64,000 bases of DNA from Roseovarius nanhaiticus (GTDB lineage: Bacteria > Pseudomonadota > Alphaproteobacteria > Rhodobacterales > Rhodobacteraceae): contig NZ_FTNV01000004.1 in the NCBI RefSeq assembly GCF_900156535.1, forward strand, positions 124,001 through 188,000, in the 5' to 3' direction. Shown in pieces: positions 49,111-59,152 of this stretch (the first letter of the stretch is position 1; each line of letters opens with the position of its first letter). The notes beneath the pieces are model-generated. The model made no database searches and had not been told where the DNA came from. It saw nothing but the letters and a program-made list of their open reading frames with translations. The translations under genes and the position numbers were made by a program.

Positions 49111-49667
49111 GTGATATCCTTCATCGCAAAGGGGCTGGAGAAGGCATCCAGAGGCGGCGCGACCGCGTCCTTCTCGGACAGGATAGGTTCAGCGCTCAGA
49201 CCCCAATCTATGCCGCAGCTGTCCCAATGGATCGCGCCGTCCGACGCGGCGTCGTAGAAATCCGAGCATTTATAGACAATCTCGGTATCGTCCTCGCGCG
49301 TTACGAAACCGTGTGCAAAACCCTCGGGCACCAGAAGCTGCCGTCCGTTCTCGGCGCTCAGCTCGACCGCGACCCATTGGCCGTAGCGCGGGCTGCCCGC
49401 ACGGATATCGATGGCGACGTCCAGAAACCTCCCGCGGCCGCAGCGCACCAATTTGGCCTGCGCATGGGGCGGTGCCTGAAAATGCAGGCCACGCAGGGTC
49501 CCGGCATGGGCGGAAACGGAATGGTTGTCCTGGACGAAGTCCACGTCCAGCCCCGCTTCGGCCATACGCGTCTTGTTCCACGTCTCGGCAAAGAAGCCGC
49601 GCGCGTCTTCAAAGCGGCGCGGCGTCAGGATCAGAATCTCGGGAAGAGCTGTTTTTTCGATCTGCAT
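49107..49667 (-). CDS. rmlC: dTDP-4-dehydrorhamnose 3,5-epimerase RmlC
   Basis: A 186-residue cupin-fold epimerase, first gene of rml[61 protein letters not shown] contain the catalytic His and Asp region, and [12 protein letters not shown] is the second family motif. ATG at 49667 follows AAGGAG with 6-base spacing; an in-frame TTG two codons upstream is less likely. The divergent neighbour is a glycosyltransferase gene. Confidence 0.96.
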   Translation of the reverse strand: MQIEKTALPEILILTPRRFEDARGFFAETWNKTRMAEAGLDVDFVQDNHSVSAHAGTLRGLHFQAPPHAQAKLVRCGRGRFLDVAIDIRAGSPRYGQWVAVELSAENGRQLLVPEGFAHGFVTREDDTEIVYKCSDFYDAASDGAIHWDSCGIDWGLSAEPILSEKDAVAPPLDAFSSPFAMKDIT

Positions 49668-49780
49668 AAACAACTCCTTTATCTTTATTCCGCACGATGA
49701 ACCAGAATAGTGCGGCCAGATTTTGGCAGCACCGGCCCCTTAATGCCACGGGCGCGCCGGAAACACGACCGGAGGCACGA

Positions 49781-50884
49781 GTGTCAATGATTTGCCGCGA
49801 TAGTTTCACGCAAGACAGCTGCGCGCAAAGCCGGGGCGATCCTGCAAAAAGCAGCGGATCACGCCTTGTTGCGGTGGTTGTCACCCATAATCGGCTGTCG
49901 CAGCTAAAGACCACTTTGGCGCAGCTGCTGGCATCTCCTGCACATGAGTTGCAGGCAATCCTTGTGATCGACAACGCAGCAACTGACGGCACTTCGACAT
50001 GGCTTGCCCGGCAGCGCGACAGGCGCCTCATCGTGCACCGCGTCGGCACCAATGTCGGTGGTGCGGGTGGCTTTTCCATCGGGATCGCGTTGGCGCAGGA
50101 ACGCTTTGATCCCGATTGGGTGGTGGTCATGGATGATGACGCACGCCCGACGCCCGGCGCGCTGGCGGCATTTCACGCACGCGACAAGACCGGAATCGAC
50201 GCTGTTGCAGCGGCCGTCCGCTTTCCCGACGGCCGCATCTGCGAGATGAACAGACCTGCCCGTAATCCGTTCTGGAGCGCGCGCGCCTTTCTCGACACAG
50301 CACTAAAGGGGCGTCGCGGGTTTCACTTGGGCGCCGAGGCGTATCGGAGCCGCGCGACCACCTCCATCGATGTGACCTCCTTCGTCGGCTTCTTCATCTC
50401 GCGCCAGGGAATGGCGCGCGCCGGTCTGCCCGATCCGGGGTTGTTCCTTTACGGGGATGACGGCCTTTATACGCTGGGCTTGCGCAACGCGGGCGGGCGC
50501 ATGGTCTTTGATCCCACTGTCCGGTTCGAGCATGATTGCAGCACATTCGCGGCTGAGCAGCGCGGACGCTTCGTGCCGCTATGGAAGGTCTATTATTACC
50601 ACCGCAACCTTCTGCTGCTCTACCGTCTGGCCGCCGGCTGGATGTTTTGGCCTGCGCTGGCGGTGATCCTTCCGAAATGGCTCTGGAAGGCGCGGGTTCA
50701 CGGGGGCGATCGCGCAGTCTTTTTGTCCCTTATGCTGCGCGCTGTCCGGGACGGCCTGCTACGAACCACCGACGTGCCGCATGACAGTGTTCTGGGCTGG
50801 GCGCGCCGCCCACGCCGGCTTAGTGGTTCAGGATATCGCGGTGATAGCGCCGCAGCAAAACCGTGCCCAGAAACAGCACGGTAA
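49781..50884 (+). CDS. Family-2 glycosyltransferase, possible galactofuranosyl- or rhamnosyltransferase
   Basis: A 367-residue GT-A enzyme. VAVVVTHNRLSQLKTTLAQLLAS opens the nucleotide-binding fold; GGAGGFSIGIALA and the metal motif MDDDARPTPGAL follow. FLYGDDGLYTLGLRNAGGRMVFDP holds the likely catalytic acid region. The overall pattern resembles GlfT-type and rhamnosyl GT2 enzymes, and both donors can be made from this region. The start is uncertain: GTG 49781 has GGAGG 5 bases upstream, ATG 49787 and ATG 49697 are alternatives. The last 65 bases overlap the 3' end of the convergent kpsM-like gene. Confidence 0.82.
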   Translation: MSMICRDSFTQDSCAQSRGDPAKSSGSRLVAVVVTHNRLSQLKTTLAQLLASPAHELQAILVIDNAATDGTSTWLARQRDRRLIVHRVGTNVGGAGGFSIGIALAQERFDPDWVVVMDDDARPTPGALAAFHARDKTGIDAVAAAVRFPDGRICEMNRPARNPFWSARAFLDTALKGRRGFHLGAEAYRSRATTSIDVTSFVGFFISRQGMARAGLPDPGLFLYGDDGLYTLGLRNAGGRMVFDPTVRFEHDCSTFAAEQRGRFVPLWKVYYYHRNLLLLYRLAAGWMFWPALAVILPKWLWKARVHGGDRAVFLSLMLRAVRDGLLRTTDVPHDSVLGWARRPRRLSGSGYRGDSAAAKPCPETAR

Positions 50885-51662
50885 GGCAGGTGCAGATCAC
50901 ATACAGCTCTGAAATGTAGCTGGGCGAGTATGTCGAATAAAAGCCCTGCCGCATGAGCCCGGTGATGTGGATCAGCGGATTGTACCAAAGAAATCCCTGC
51001 ACGCTGGCCGGCACATCCTCGTAGGTAAAGAGCACACCCGATGCGATGAAAAGCGGCCGGGTCACGATGGACCAGATCGTCTCCCACGCGCCGAAGAGGC
51101 CCAGCAAAACACAATTGAGCACACCCACCGCTAGGCCCATCAGCAGCGTCAGCCCGATCACTTTCAGGATGGGCGCGATGTCCAGCAGCACATGCGCGTC
51201 GACGAATACCGTGATCAGACTGAGCACGACATAGGCGACAAGAATGCCCACCAGCGCGTTCAGCACGAAACGCGCGAGCACCGCATCCCCCCATGTAACC
51301 ACGGGATATTGCATCAGCGGCTTCGAGAAATTCAGCGCCCGCGCGACGGTGGTCGAGACGTTTTGATAAAGGTTAAACGGCACAAATCCGGTTGCGTAAA
51401 ACAAAATGAAACTTGTTCCGAGCGATGGTGTCCTCAGGAGCAACGAAAATGCCAGCGACAGAATCAGCACACCGCCCAGCGGCTCGAGTATCGCCCAGAG
51501 ATATCCGCCCGGTGATCGGCCATAGCGCGTCGACATCTCGCGCAGCATCAGCGCCGAGACGATGCGGGCCGTGCGATGCGACCGCGCTACGCCCGATCCG
51601 GGGGCCACAGGATGCGGCGCGGGGCGCGCGCCGGAGGGGGAGAGAGGGTCCGTGACAGACAT
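50820..51662 (-). CDS. kpsM: Polysaccharide ABC exporter permease, KpsM type
   Basis: A 280-residue ABC-2 permease with about six transmembrane helices. IVSALMLREMSTRYGRSPGGYLWAILEPLGGVLILSLAFSLLL is the KpsM/Wzm N-terminal signature, and HRDILNH forms the C-terminal tail. It should pair with the KpsT-like ATPase encoded at 53044. It is transcribed away from kpsE and kpsT, which is unusual, as permease and ATPase are normally adjacent in one operon. The ribosome site before the ATG at 51662 is weak. Confidence 0.9.
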   Translation of the reverse strand: MSVTDPLSPSGARPAPHPVAPGSGVARSHRTARIVSALMLREMSTRYGRSPGGYLWAILEPLGGVLILSLAFSLLLRTPSLGTSFILFYATGFVPFNLYQNVSTTVARALNFSKPLMQYPVVTWGDAVLARFVLNALVGILVAYVVLSLITVFVDAHVLLDIAPILKVIGLTLLMGLAVGVLNCVLLGLFGAWETIWSIVTRPLFIASGVLFTYEDVPASVQGFLWYNPLIHITGLMRQGFYSTYSPSYISELYVICTCLTVLFLGTVLLRRYHRDILNH

Positions 51663-51743
51663 GAGAGGCAATCCAATCCTATCGCTTGGGCGGCAATCGA
51701 CCTCGGAAACGCTAGGTCCATCAGATTTAGAATGGTTTAAGAA

Positions 51744-53024
51744 TTGACACAAAAAGATCAAAATCCGACCGCTCTGAAAAAGACGAGCCCGCCCGATCCC
51801 AAGCCCACTGCGTCGCATGACAAGCGTCGCCCGGCGCCGCAGACCAAACCCGGTGCGCCAGCCAACAATCATGCACCTCCGCGCGTAGAGATCCGCCCGG
51901 TGGCAAGCCCCGCGCGTATTAAGAAACGCCATCGCTGGGTGCTTCTGGGCTTCGCGAATTTCGTACTTTTGCCGCTCTGCCTTGTGGGGCTCTACCTTGC
52001 CACAGCAGCCAAGGATCGCTTTGCCTCGACCGCAGGCTTCACCGTTCGGCAGGAGGAAGGCGCAAGCGCCAGCGATCTCTTGGGCGGGCTGGCCAGCTTT
52101 GCGGGCGGGCGCGGCACCGGCGACAGCGAGATCCTCTACGAGTTCATCCGCAGCCAGGCCATCATCCGCCGCATCGACGCGGCGCGGGGCCTGCGCGCCT
52201 ATTATGCCCAGCACTGGGACCAGGATCCGGTGTATTCGCTCTGGCCCGATGCGTCGATCGAGGATCTGGAGTGGTTCTGGGACCGCGTCGTGCGCGCCTC
52301 CTTTGATCAATCCAGCGGCCTGATCGAGATCGAGGTGCTGGCCTTCGATCCTCAGATGGCACAGACCATCGCATCTGACATCGTACGCGAGAGCCAGGAC
52401 ATGGTGAACGCCTTGAACCAGCGCGCGCGCACCGATGCCATCAGCTATGCCGCCGCCGACCTCACCGAGGCGGAAAAGCGTCTGAAAACAATCCGCGCGG
52501 AGGTGACACGATTTCGCACGCGCACGCAGATCGTCGATCTTCAGTCAGATATCCAAGGCCGGATGGGCGTGATGAACAATCTGCAACAACAGCTGGCAAC
52601 CGAACTCGTCGAATTTGACGAGCTGACCGGCACGACGCGCGCCGACGATCCACGCGTCAGCCAAGCCATGCGCCGCATCGAGGTGATCCGCGACCGCATC
52701 GCGCAAGAGCGGCAGGATTTCGCAACCACCGAAGTCACCGAGACGGGCGAAGATTATCCCAGCCTGATCTCCGAATTCGAGGGCCTTGTCGTAGAGCGCG
52801 AATTCGCCGAGCAGACCTACCGCGCCGCACTTGCCGCGCGCGACGCGGCCCAGGGCGAGGCAATCCGCCAGAGCAGATACCTCGCCGCCTATATCGAGCC
52901 GACACTTGCCGAAGAGCCGGAATATCCCCGCCCCTTTGTCATCTTCGGGCTGGCCGCGCTGATCCTTGTGTTGGGCTGGGGCGTAATCGTTCTGATCTAC
53001 TATTCCCTGCGCGACCGCGCGTGA
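51744..53024 (+). CDS. kpsE: Capsule export inner-membrane protein, KpsE/Wzz-like
   Basis: A 426-residue polysaccharide co-polymerase-type protein. A disordered Pro/Lys-rich cytoplasmic leader (1-60) precedes a transmembrane helix (about 66-88). The periplasmic part has the Wzz-like start (AAKDRFASTAGFTVRQEEG) and a long coiled coil (about 230-340). A second helix is near the C-terminus (about 398-420). It connects the inner-membrane exporter to the outer-membrane channel, which is not in this window. The TTG at 51744 is the start of the open frame; no nearby ATG gives the leader. Confidence 0.9.
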   Translation: MTQKDQNPTALKKTSPPDPKPTASHDKRRPAPQTKPGAPANNHAPPRVEIRPVASPARIKKRHRWVLLGFANFVLLPLCLVGLYLATAAKDRFASTAGFTVRQEEGASASDLLGGLASFAGGRGTGDSEILYEFIRSQAIIRRIDAARGLRAYYAQHWDQDPVYSLWPDASIEDLEWFWDRVVRASFDQSSGLIEIEVLAFDPQMAQTIASDIVRESQDMVNALNQRARTDAISYAAADLTEAEKRLKTIRAEVTRFRTRTQIVDLQSDIQGRMGVMNNLQQQLATELVEFDELTGTTRADDPRVSQAMRRIEVIRDRIAQERQDFATTEVTETGEDYPSLISEFEGLVVEREFAEQTYRAALAARDAAQGEAIRQSRYLAAYIEPTLAEEPEYPRPFVIFGLAALILVLGWGVIVLIYYSLRDRA

Positions 53025-53043
53025 TTAAGGGACCGGGCGCAGC

Positions 53044-53703
53044 ATGATCCGTTTTGAGAATCTCAGCAAAAGCTTCATGGTCGGACGCGAGCGCAGATGC
53101 GTCATCGACAATTTGAACCTCACGCTACCTACCGGATCGTCACTGGCGCTTTTGGGCCGGAACGGTGCGGGCAAATCGACCCTGATGCAGATCATTGCGG
53201 GTATCATGCGCCCCGACAGCGGCCGGGTGATCAGCGACGGGTCCATCTCGTGGCCTGTGTCCTTCGGCGGCTCGTTCCACGGCGATCTGACAGGCGCGCA
53301 AAACGTGCGTTTCGTCGCGCGTACTTACGGCGTCGACACGGACAGCCTGATCGCCTTCGTTGAGGACTTCGCCGAATTGGGCAAGCATTTCCACATGCCG
53401 GTCCGGACCTATTCGGCAGGGATGAAATCGCGGCTCACCTTCGGCACGTCGATGGGTATCCGCTTTGACACCTATCTGGTGGACGAGGTGACAGCGGTGG
53501 GCGACGCCGCGTTCAAGCGAAAAAGCCAAGCCGTCTTTCGCCACCGCATGAAGACCAGCAGTGCCATCCTCGTCAGCCACAATATGCAAGAGTTGCGCCA
53601 ATTCTGCGATGCGGCCCTCATCCTTGACCGCGGAACCTTGACGTATCACGCAGATATCGAGGACGCGATATTGCAGCATCAGGCGCTGATGGCGTCGGCC
53701 TGA
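53044..53703 (+). CDS. kpsT: Polysaccharide ABC exporter ATPase, KpsT type
   Basis: A 219-residue ATPase of the capsule exporter family. Walker A is GRNGAGKST, the signature YSAGMKSRLTFG, Walker B YLVDEVTAVGDAAF, and the switch LVSHNM. ISWPVSFGGSFHGDLTGAQNVRFVARTYG is typical of KpsT/Wzt. There is no C-terminal carbohydrate-binding extension, so it is the KpsT form. It lies 19 bases after kpsE in the same direction. Confidence 0.95.
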   Translation: MIRFENLSKSFMVGRERRCVIDNLNLTLPTGSSLALLGRNGAGKSTLMQIIAGIMRPDSGRVISDGSISWPVSFGGSFHGDLTGAQNVRFVARTYGVDTDSLIAFVEDFAELGKHFHMPVRTYSAGMKSRLTFGTSMGIRFDTYLVDEVTAVGDAAFKRKSQAVFRHRMKTSSAILVSHNMQELRQFCDAALILDRGTLTYHADIEDAILQHQALMASA

Positions 53704-53718
53704 CGACGTTCAAGATCA

Positions 53719-53733
53719 TTAAAATACCCCTAA
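53719..53733. promoter_or_regulatory. Candidate CtrA-binding site upstream of the RTX gene
   Basis: TTAA, seven bases, CTAA, the same one-mismatch variant seen before flgE and fliF. It lies between kpsT and the RTX gene, 105 bases before the RTX start. Confidence 0.4.
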
Positions 53734-53838
53734 ATTAAGCGTATCATTCGAGCGGCGTTCCCAGATTTCGCCGTGAATTCGATCCGTTGATGACCGCGAT
53801 AGGATCGCAGGTTTCTCCCGAGTTTAAGGGGGGCAACC

Positions 53839-56736
53839 ATGCCGGGCTTTCAGCATCGCGGACTTTTGGGCCAAGCGGCAGAGTATCTTGAGAGTGACGT
53901 GCGGGGTTTCCTGGCCGTGCCGGCCGGGATCATAGCCATTGGTGGCCCCAACGGCGGTCTGAGCACCCTCGTGCCGGCTGCCGGGTCGCTCGCCCGAGTG
54001 ACGGCGGGAACGGGCTTTGACGGCGGGCCGGGGCGTAGCCTGCGGGGCGAGGCAAACCTGATCGACATCGCGGGCACGCAAGCCGTTGTGATGACGAACA
54101 GCACTGGCACTGGCTTGTTGCAATACCGTGTAAATGCGGATGGCTCGCTCGGCGTGGGGGCCAGTGTCGCGGTGCCAGAGCTGGCCGTTGGCGGCCCGCT
54201 GACCAGTAGCGCGGGCGGCTACATCTTTGCCGCGCGGGCCGACGGCACCATCGGCACCTTTACCGCAGACGCTTCCGGGCGGCTGCAAGCTATTTCCAGC
54301 GTTGCCGACACAGCGCAGACCTATGGCGCCGCGCCTGCGGCGCTACGTATGGTTGAAGTCGCGGGCAAGGAATTTCTGCTGACCTTCTCGCGCAGCGAGG
54401 CTGGCGTGACCTCCTATGCCGTCAATCCCGCCAACGGCGCGCTGACGGCCAAAGGATCGCTGGGTGCGCAGGAAGGTTTGGGCATTAACGATACCGCCAT
54501 CTGCCTCCGTAATGTCGATATCGGCGGGCGCAGCCTCGTCATCGCCGCCTCGATGGATGCGAGCGCCGCGGGCGCCGCGCTTACGGTTCTGGAAATCGAC
54601 GCCGGAGGCGCGCTGGTGGCACGAGATCACGTGGGCGACTCGCGGGACACGCGCTTTGGCCGGATACAGGGCCTTGAGATTATCGAGCACGAGGGCCGCG
54701 CCTACGTCATCGCCGCGGGCGGCGATGACGGCATCAGCCTTCTGACCATGCTGCCGGATGGCAGACTGATCCATCTGGATACGATCGCGCATGACTTGGG
54801 GCTAGGCCTCGAGTCGATCAGCGCGATGACCGCGATCAAGGCCGCCGATGCAATTGAGGTCATACTGGCATCGCAGACCAATGCAGGGCTCACGCAGTTT
54901 ACTGTCTCGCTCGCTCAGCAGGGACAGACGATCTCGGGCAACGCGGCGGTGCAGAATGGCACAGCCCAAGATGATCTGATCATCGGGGGGGACGGCGACA
55001 ACGCGCTTCTCGGCGGGGCGGGCGACGATATTCTACTCGACGGTGCAGGCAGCGATACGCTGACCGGCGGCGCCGGCCGCGACATTTTTCTGCTCAGCCC
55101 GGACGACGCCACCGATGACATCACAGATTTCCAGCTGGGCGAGGACCGCATCGACCTGACCCTGCGCGCCGGTCTTTACAGTCCGAATGATATCGCCATC
55201 AGCAGCACCTCGTGGGGCGCGCGCCTGACAATCGGCGACGACGTGACGAATATACGCACCAGCAATGGCACGCGGCTGGAGTTGGAAGATGTGCGCGCCG
55301 CGCTCGCCTTCGATCTTGAACGTACACCAATCGTTGAAACCAATGACGTCGATCCCCAGGGCTTGCCCCTGCCGAGCCCCGCGGTGACGCTGACTGGCAC
55401 CGCGGGCCAGGATCGACTGGAAGGCGGGATCGGCGACGACAGCATCGATGGCGAGGATGGCGAAGACGTGCTGATCGGCAATGACGGAAACGATACGATC
55501 AAGGGCGGGCGCGGATCGGACAGTATTCTGGGCGGGTCCGGTGACGATCTGTTGCTGGGCGGCAAGGCGCTGGACACGCTGCGCGGCGGCGCAGGCGACG
55601 ACAGGCTGGAGGGACACAAGGGATTTGATCTGGTCTACGGCGACGCGGGGAACGATACGCTGACCGGGGGACTGCATGCTGATACCCTTTATGGCGGGGA
55701 CGGCAACGACAGCCTGTTGGGTGAGATGGGGCACGATCTGCTTTATGGCGGGGATGGCAATGACATCCTCGAGGGCGGGGTCGAGTTTGACACGCTGATC
55801 GGTGGTGAGGGCGATGACACGCTGCTCGGCGGGGCACATCGTGACACCCTTCAGGGTGGGAACGGCAATGATTTCCTGAACGGTCAGAACGGTTTCGACC
55901 TGCTCGAGGGCGGCGCCGGCGACGACACCCTGATCGGAGAAGCGAATGCCGATACGATCTATGGCGGCGATGGCGATGACAGCCTCGACGGAAGTGATGG
56001 GTTCGATTTCCTGGATGGCGGGCGCGGCAATGACACCATGTTCGGGGGGGCGAACGCTGACCGCATGTTTGGCCGCGAAGGACATGACGCGCTCTACGGC
56101 GAGGTCGGCCATGATCACCTTGAGGGTGGTGCAGGCAACGACCTGCTCAGTGGCGGAATAGATTTTGACACGCTTATTGGAGGGGACGGAAACGACACAC
56201 TTCTTGGTGGCGCCCATCGCGACACCCTGATCGGAGGGGATGGCGACGATTATCTCAACGGCCAGAACGGATTTGACAGGCTCGAGGGAGGCACCGGTCA
56301 CGACACGCTGATTGGTGAGGCGAATGCAGATACTCTCATTGGCGGCGCCGGTGATGACAGGTTGGACGGCGGCGAAGGTTTTGATCGGCTGGATGGCGGC
56401 ACCGGCGATGACACCCTGATCGGCGGCGCGAATGCCGACACTCTGCTGGGCGGCGACGGTGACGATTGGCTTTTTGCCGGGATCGGAAACGATTTCATGC
56501 GCGGCGGCGCCGGAGCGGACGTGTTCGTGTTCAACCGGGGCGATGAATTCAATCGCATCGCTGATTTCGAAAACGGGACCGATCGGCTCATGCTGGAAAC
56601 CGGGGACAATGCGATCTCGGATCTGCGGCGGCACGAGGCACCTCTGGGCCTCGTTGTCGCGTGGGAGGGCGGCCAAGTGCTGATGGACGGAATGAGTATC
56701 GCCAGCTTTGACAGTTCGGACGTCATATTTCTCTGA
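53839..56736 (+). CDS. Large RTX calcium-binding protein with N-terminal propeller-like domain
   Basis: A 965-residue acidic protein, probably secreted by a type I system or surface-bound. Residues about 1-370 contain recurring strand motifs (LLQYRVNADGSLG, GTFTADASGRLQA, VTSYAVNPANGALTA, LTVLEIDAGGALV), which suggest a beta-propeller. A first short RTX block is at about 372-430. From about 510 to 895 come many nonapeptides of the GGxGxDxLx type, which bind calcium. The C-terminus ends ADVFVFNRGDEFNRIADFENGTDRLML..SSDVIFL, as in serralysin-type secretion domains. No signal peptide, catalytic motif or T1SS genes are visible. AAGGGGGG precedes the ATG. Confidence 0.9.
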   Translation: MPGFQHRGLLGQAAEYLESDVRGFLAVPAGIIAIGGPNGGLSTLVPAAGSLARVTAGTGFDGGPGRSLRGEANLIDIAGTQAVVMTNSTGTGLLQYRVNADGSLGVGASVAVPELAVGGPLTSSAGGYIFAARADGTIGTFTADASGRLQAISSVADTAQTYGAAPAALRMVEVAGKEFLLTFSRSEAGVTSYAVNPANGALTAKGSLGAQEGLGINDTAICLRNVDIGGRSLVIAASMDASAAGAALTVLEIDAGGALVARDHVGDSRDTRFGRIQGLEIIEHEGRAYVIAAGGDDGISLLTMLPDGRLIHLDTIAHDLGLGLESISAMTAIKAADAIEVILASQTNAGLTQFTVSLAQQGQTISGNAAVQNGTAQDDLIIGGDGDNALLGGAGDDILLDGAGSDTLTGGAGRDIFLLSPDDATDDITDFQLGEDRIDLTLRAGLYSPNDIAISSTSWGARLTIGDDVTNIRTSNGTRLELEDVRAALAFDLERTPIVETNDVDPQGLPLPSPAVTLTGTAGQDRLEGGIGDDSIDGEDGEDVLIGNDGNDTIKGGRGSDSILGGSGDDLLLGGKALDTLRGGAGDDRLEGHKGFDLVYGDAGNDTLTGGLHADTLYGGDGNDSLLGEMGHDLLYGGDGNDILEGGVEFDTLIGGEGDDTLLGGAHRDTLQGGNGNDFLNGQNGFDLLEGGAGDDTLIGEANADTIYGGDGDDSLDGSDGFDFLDGGRGNDTMFGGANADRMFGREGHDALYGEVGHDHLEGGAGNDLLSGGIDFDTLIGGDGNDTLLGGAHRDTLIGGDGDDYLNGQNGFDRLEGGTGHDTLIGEANADTLIGGAGDDRLDGGEGFDRLDGGTGDDTLIGGANADTLLGGDGDDWLFAGIGNDFMRGGAGADVFVFNRGDEFNRIADFENGTDRLMLETGDNAISDLRRHEAPLGLVVAWEGGQVLMDGMSIASFDSSDVIFL
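55774..56151 (+). repeat. RTX supra-repeat, copy 1 (126 residues)
   Basis: Fourteen nonapeptides (residues 646-771) form a unit that recurs in the next 378 bases. Shared landmarks in order are FDTLIGG, TLLGGAHRDTL, LNGQNGFD, DTLIGEANADT and GGANAD. Part of a preceding copy (from about 55620) also lines up at the same 378-base offset. Confidence 0.75.
56152..56529 (+). repeat. RTX supra-repeat, copy 2 (126 residues)
   Basis: Second copy, residues 772-897, with the same landmarks in the same order and spacing as copy 1. The last part degenerates into the C-terminal domain. Confidence 0.75.
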
Positions 56737-56773
56737 TGCGGCGCGCCGCGTCACTTTTGCCAAGCGCCATTAA

Positions 56774-57976
<1,203 letters not shown>

Positions 57977-57985
57977 CGCGCGATA

Positions 57986-59152
57986 CTAGAATGCGGCTAG
58001 CGCCGCGATCGCCTCATCGATCGGGTAGTGATGATTGCCCACGAAAAGACCGCGCGTATCGAGATAATCAGCATTCGGCAGATCGCCGTGGATGGCGAAG
58101 TCGAAATGCTTGACGATCTCCTTGCGCGCGAAATTACCCGCAACTATGGGCCGGCATTCAAAACCAGCCGCCTCGAGGCCGCGCACCACCTCGGCGCGGC
58201 TCTGCTCCAAATCGGGGCGCAGAATCAGGCTGAACCCGAACCAGCTGCTTTCGCCGATCTCACGCTGGATGCGGAATTTCGGATGATCCTGCATCGCGGC
58301 GACGAAAGCTGCGGCATTGCGGCGGCGCCCCGAGATCAGCCCGTCCAGCTTGGCAAGCTGTTCGATGCCCAGCGCGCCCGACATTTCCAGCGGACGCAGG
58401 TTGTAGCCGGGCAGCACGAAGCGGAAGCTTTCCTCGAAGGCGTCATCGCTTTTGGTGCCGGTGACGTGATTTTCCTTGGGCAGGTTGCGGGTCCAGCCAT
58501 GGGCCCGCAGGCTGAGCATCACGTGGTAAAGCTCTTCGTCGTCCGTGACGACGACGCCGCCCTCCATGGTCGAGATATGGTGCGAAAAGAAGGTCGAGAA
58601 GCTGCCCATCACGCCGAAGGTCCCGCATTGCTTGCCGTTCAAACGCGCACCCATCGACTCGCAGTTATCTTCGATCATCACGATGCCGCGCCCTTCGGTG
58701 ATGCGGGCGATTGCGTCAAAATCATTTGGATTGCCCAGAAGGTTCACGACCATCAGCGCGCGGGTCCGGTCCGTCACGGCATCGGCCAGCGCGTCCAGGT
58801 CATAATTCAGGGTGTCTGCGTCCACATCGACGAATTTCAGTTTCAGCCCGTATTGGTGCAGCGGATAATAGGTCGTGCTCCAGCTGACGGCGGGCACGAT
58901 CACCTCGTCGCCGGGCTTCAGCCGCAGATCGGGGTTCGATGTATAGGCAAGGGCCGCCGCCATCAGCAGGTTGGCCGAGGAGCCGGAATTCACCATCACG
59001 GCAAATCCAGCGCCAAAATGCGCGGCAAAGCGGCGCTCGAACTCGGCCACTTCGGCGCCCATGGTAAAGCGGTCGGAAGCGATGACGCGCTGCAGCGCGT
59101 CCTGCTCGGCCTGGTCCCAGGACGATGTGGCAAGGGGGAAACGCGCGCTCAT
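57986..59152 (-). CDS. colD: ColD-type GDP-4-keto-6-deoxymannose 3-dehydratase
   Basis: A 388-residue PLP enzyme of the DegT fold. Where sugar aminotransferases have the PLP-binding lysine before TTGEGG, this protein reads [12 protein letters not shown], with His at 191-192. That is the diagnostic feature of ColD, which removes the 3-hydroxyl on the way to GDP-L-colitose. [37 protein letters not shown] and [10 protein letters not shown] also match my memory of E. coli ColD, as does the length. The start at 59152 overlaps the colC stop (ATGA). A database search would confirm; an aminotransferase is unlikely without the lysine. Confidence 0.85.
   Translation of the reverse strand: MSARFPLATSSWDQAEQDALQRVIASDRFTMGAEVAEFERRFAAHFGAGFAVMVNSGSSANLLMAAALAYTSNPDLRLKPGDEVIVPAVSWSTTYYPLHQYGLKLKFVDVDADTLNYDLDALADAVTDRTRALMVVNLLGNPNDFDAIARITEGRGIVMIEDNCESMGARLNGKQCGTFGVMGSFSTFFSHHISTMEGGVVVTDDEELYHVMLSLRAHGWTRNLPKENHVTGTKSDDAFEESFRFVLPGYNLRPLEMSGALGIEQLAKLDGLISGRRRNAAAFVAAMQDHPKFRIQREIGESSWFGFSLILRPDLEQSRAEVVRGLEAAGFECRPIVAGNFARKEIVKHFDFAIHGDLPNADYLDTRGLFVGNHHYPIDEAIAALAAF

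Noticed and set aside
51727..51740. TTAG-N6-TTAA between kpsM and kpsE, as a fifth CtrA-like site
   Set aside because: The spacer is six bases, not seven, and one half-site is also imperfect.
55033..56763. A 576-codon open frame on the minus strand
   Set aside because: It is the antisense of the RTX repeats; its repeated Val/Ile/Ala text simply mirrors the nonapeptides.
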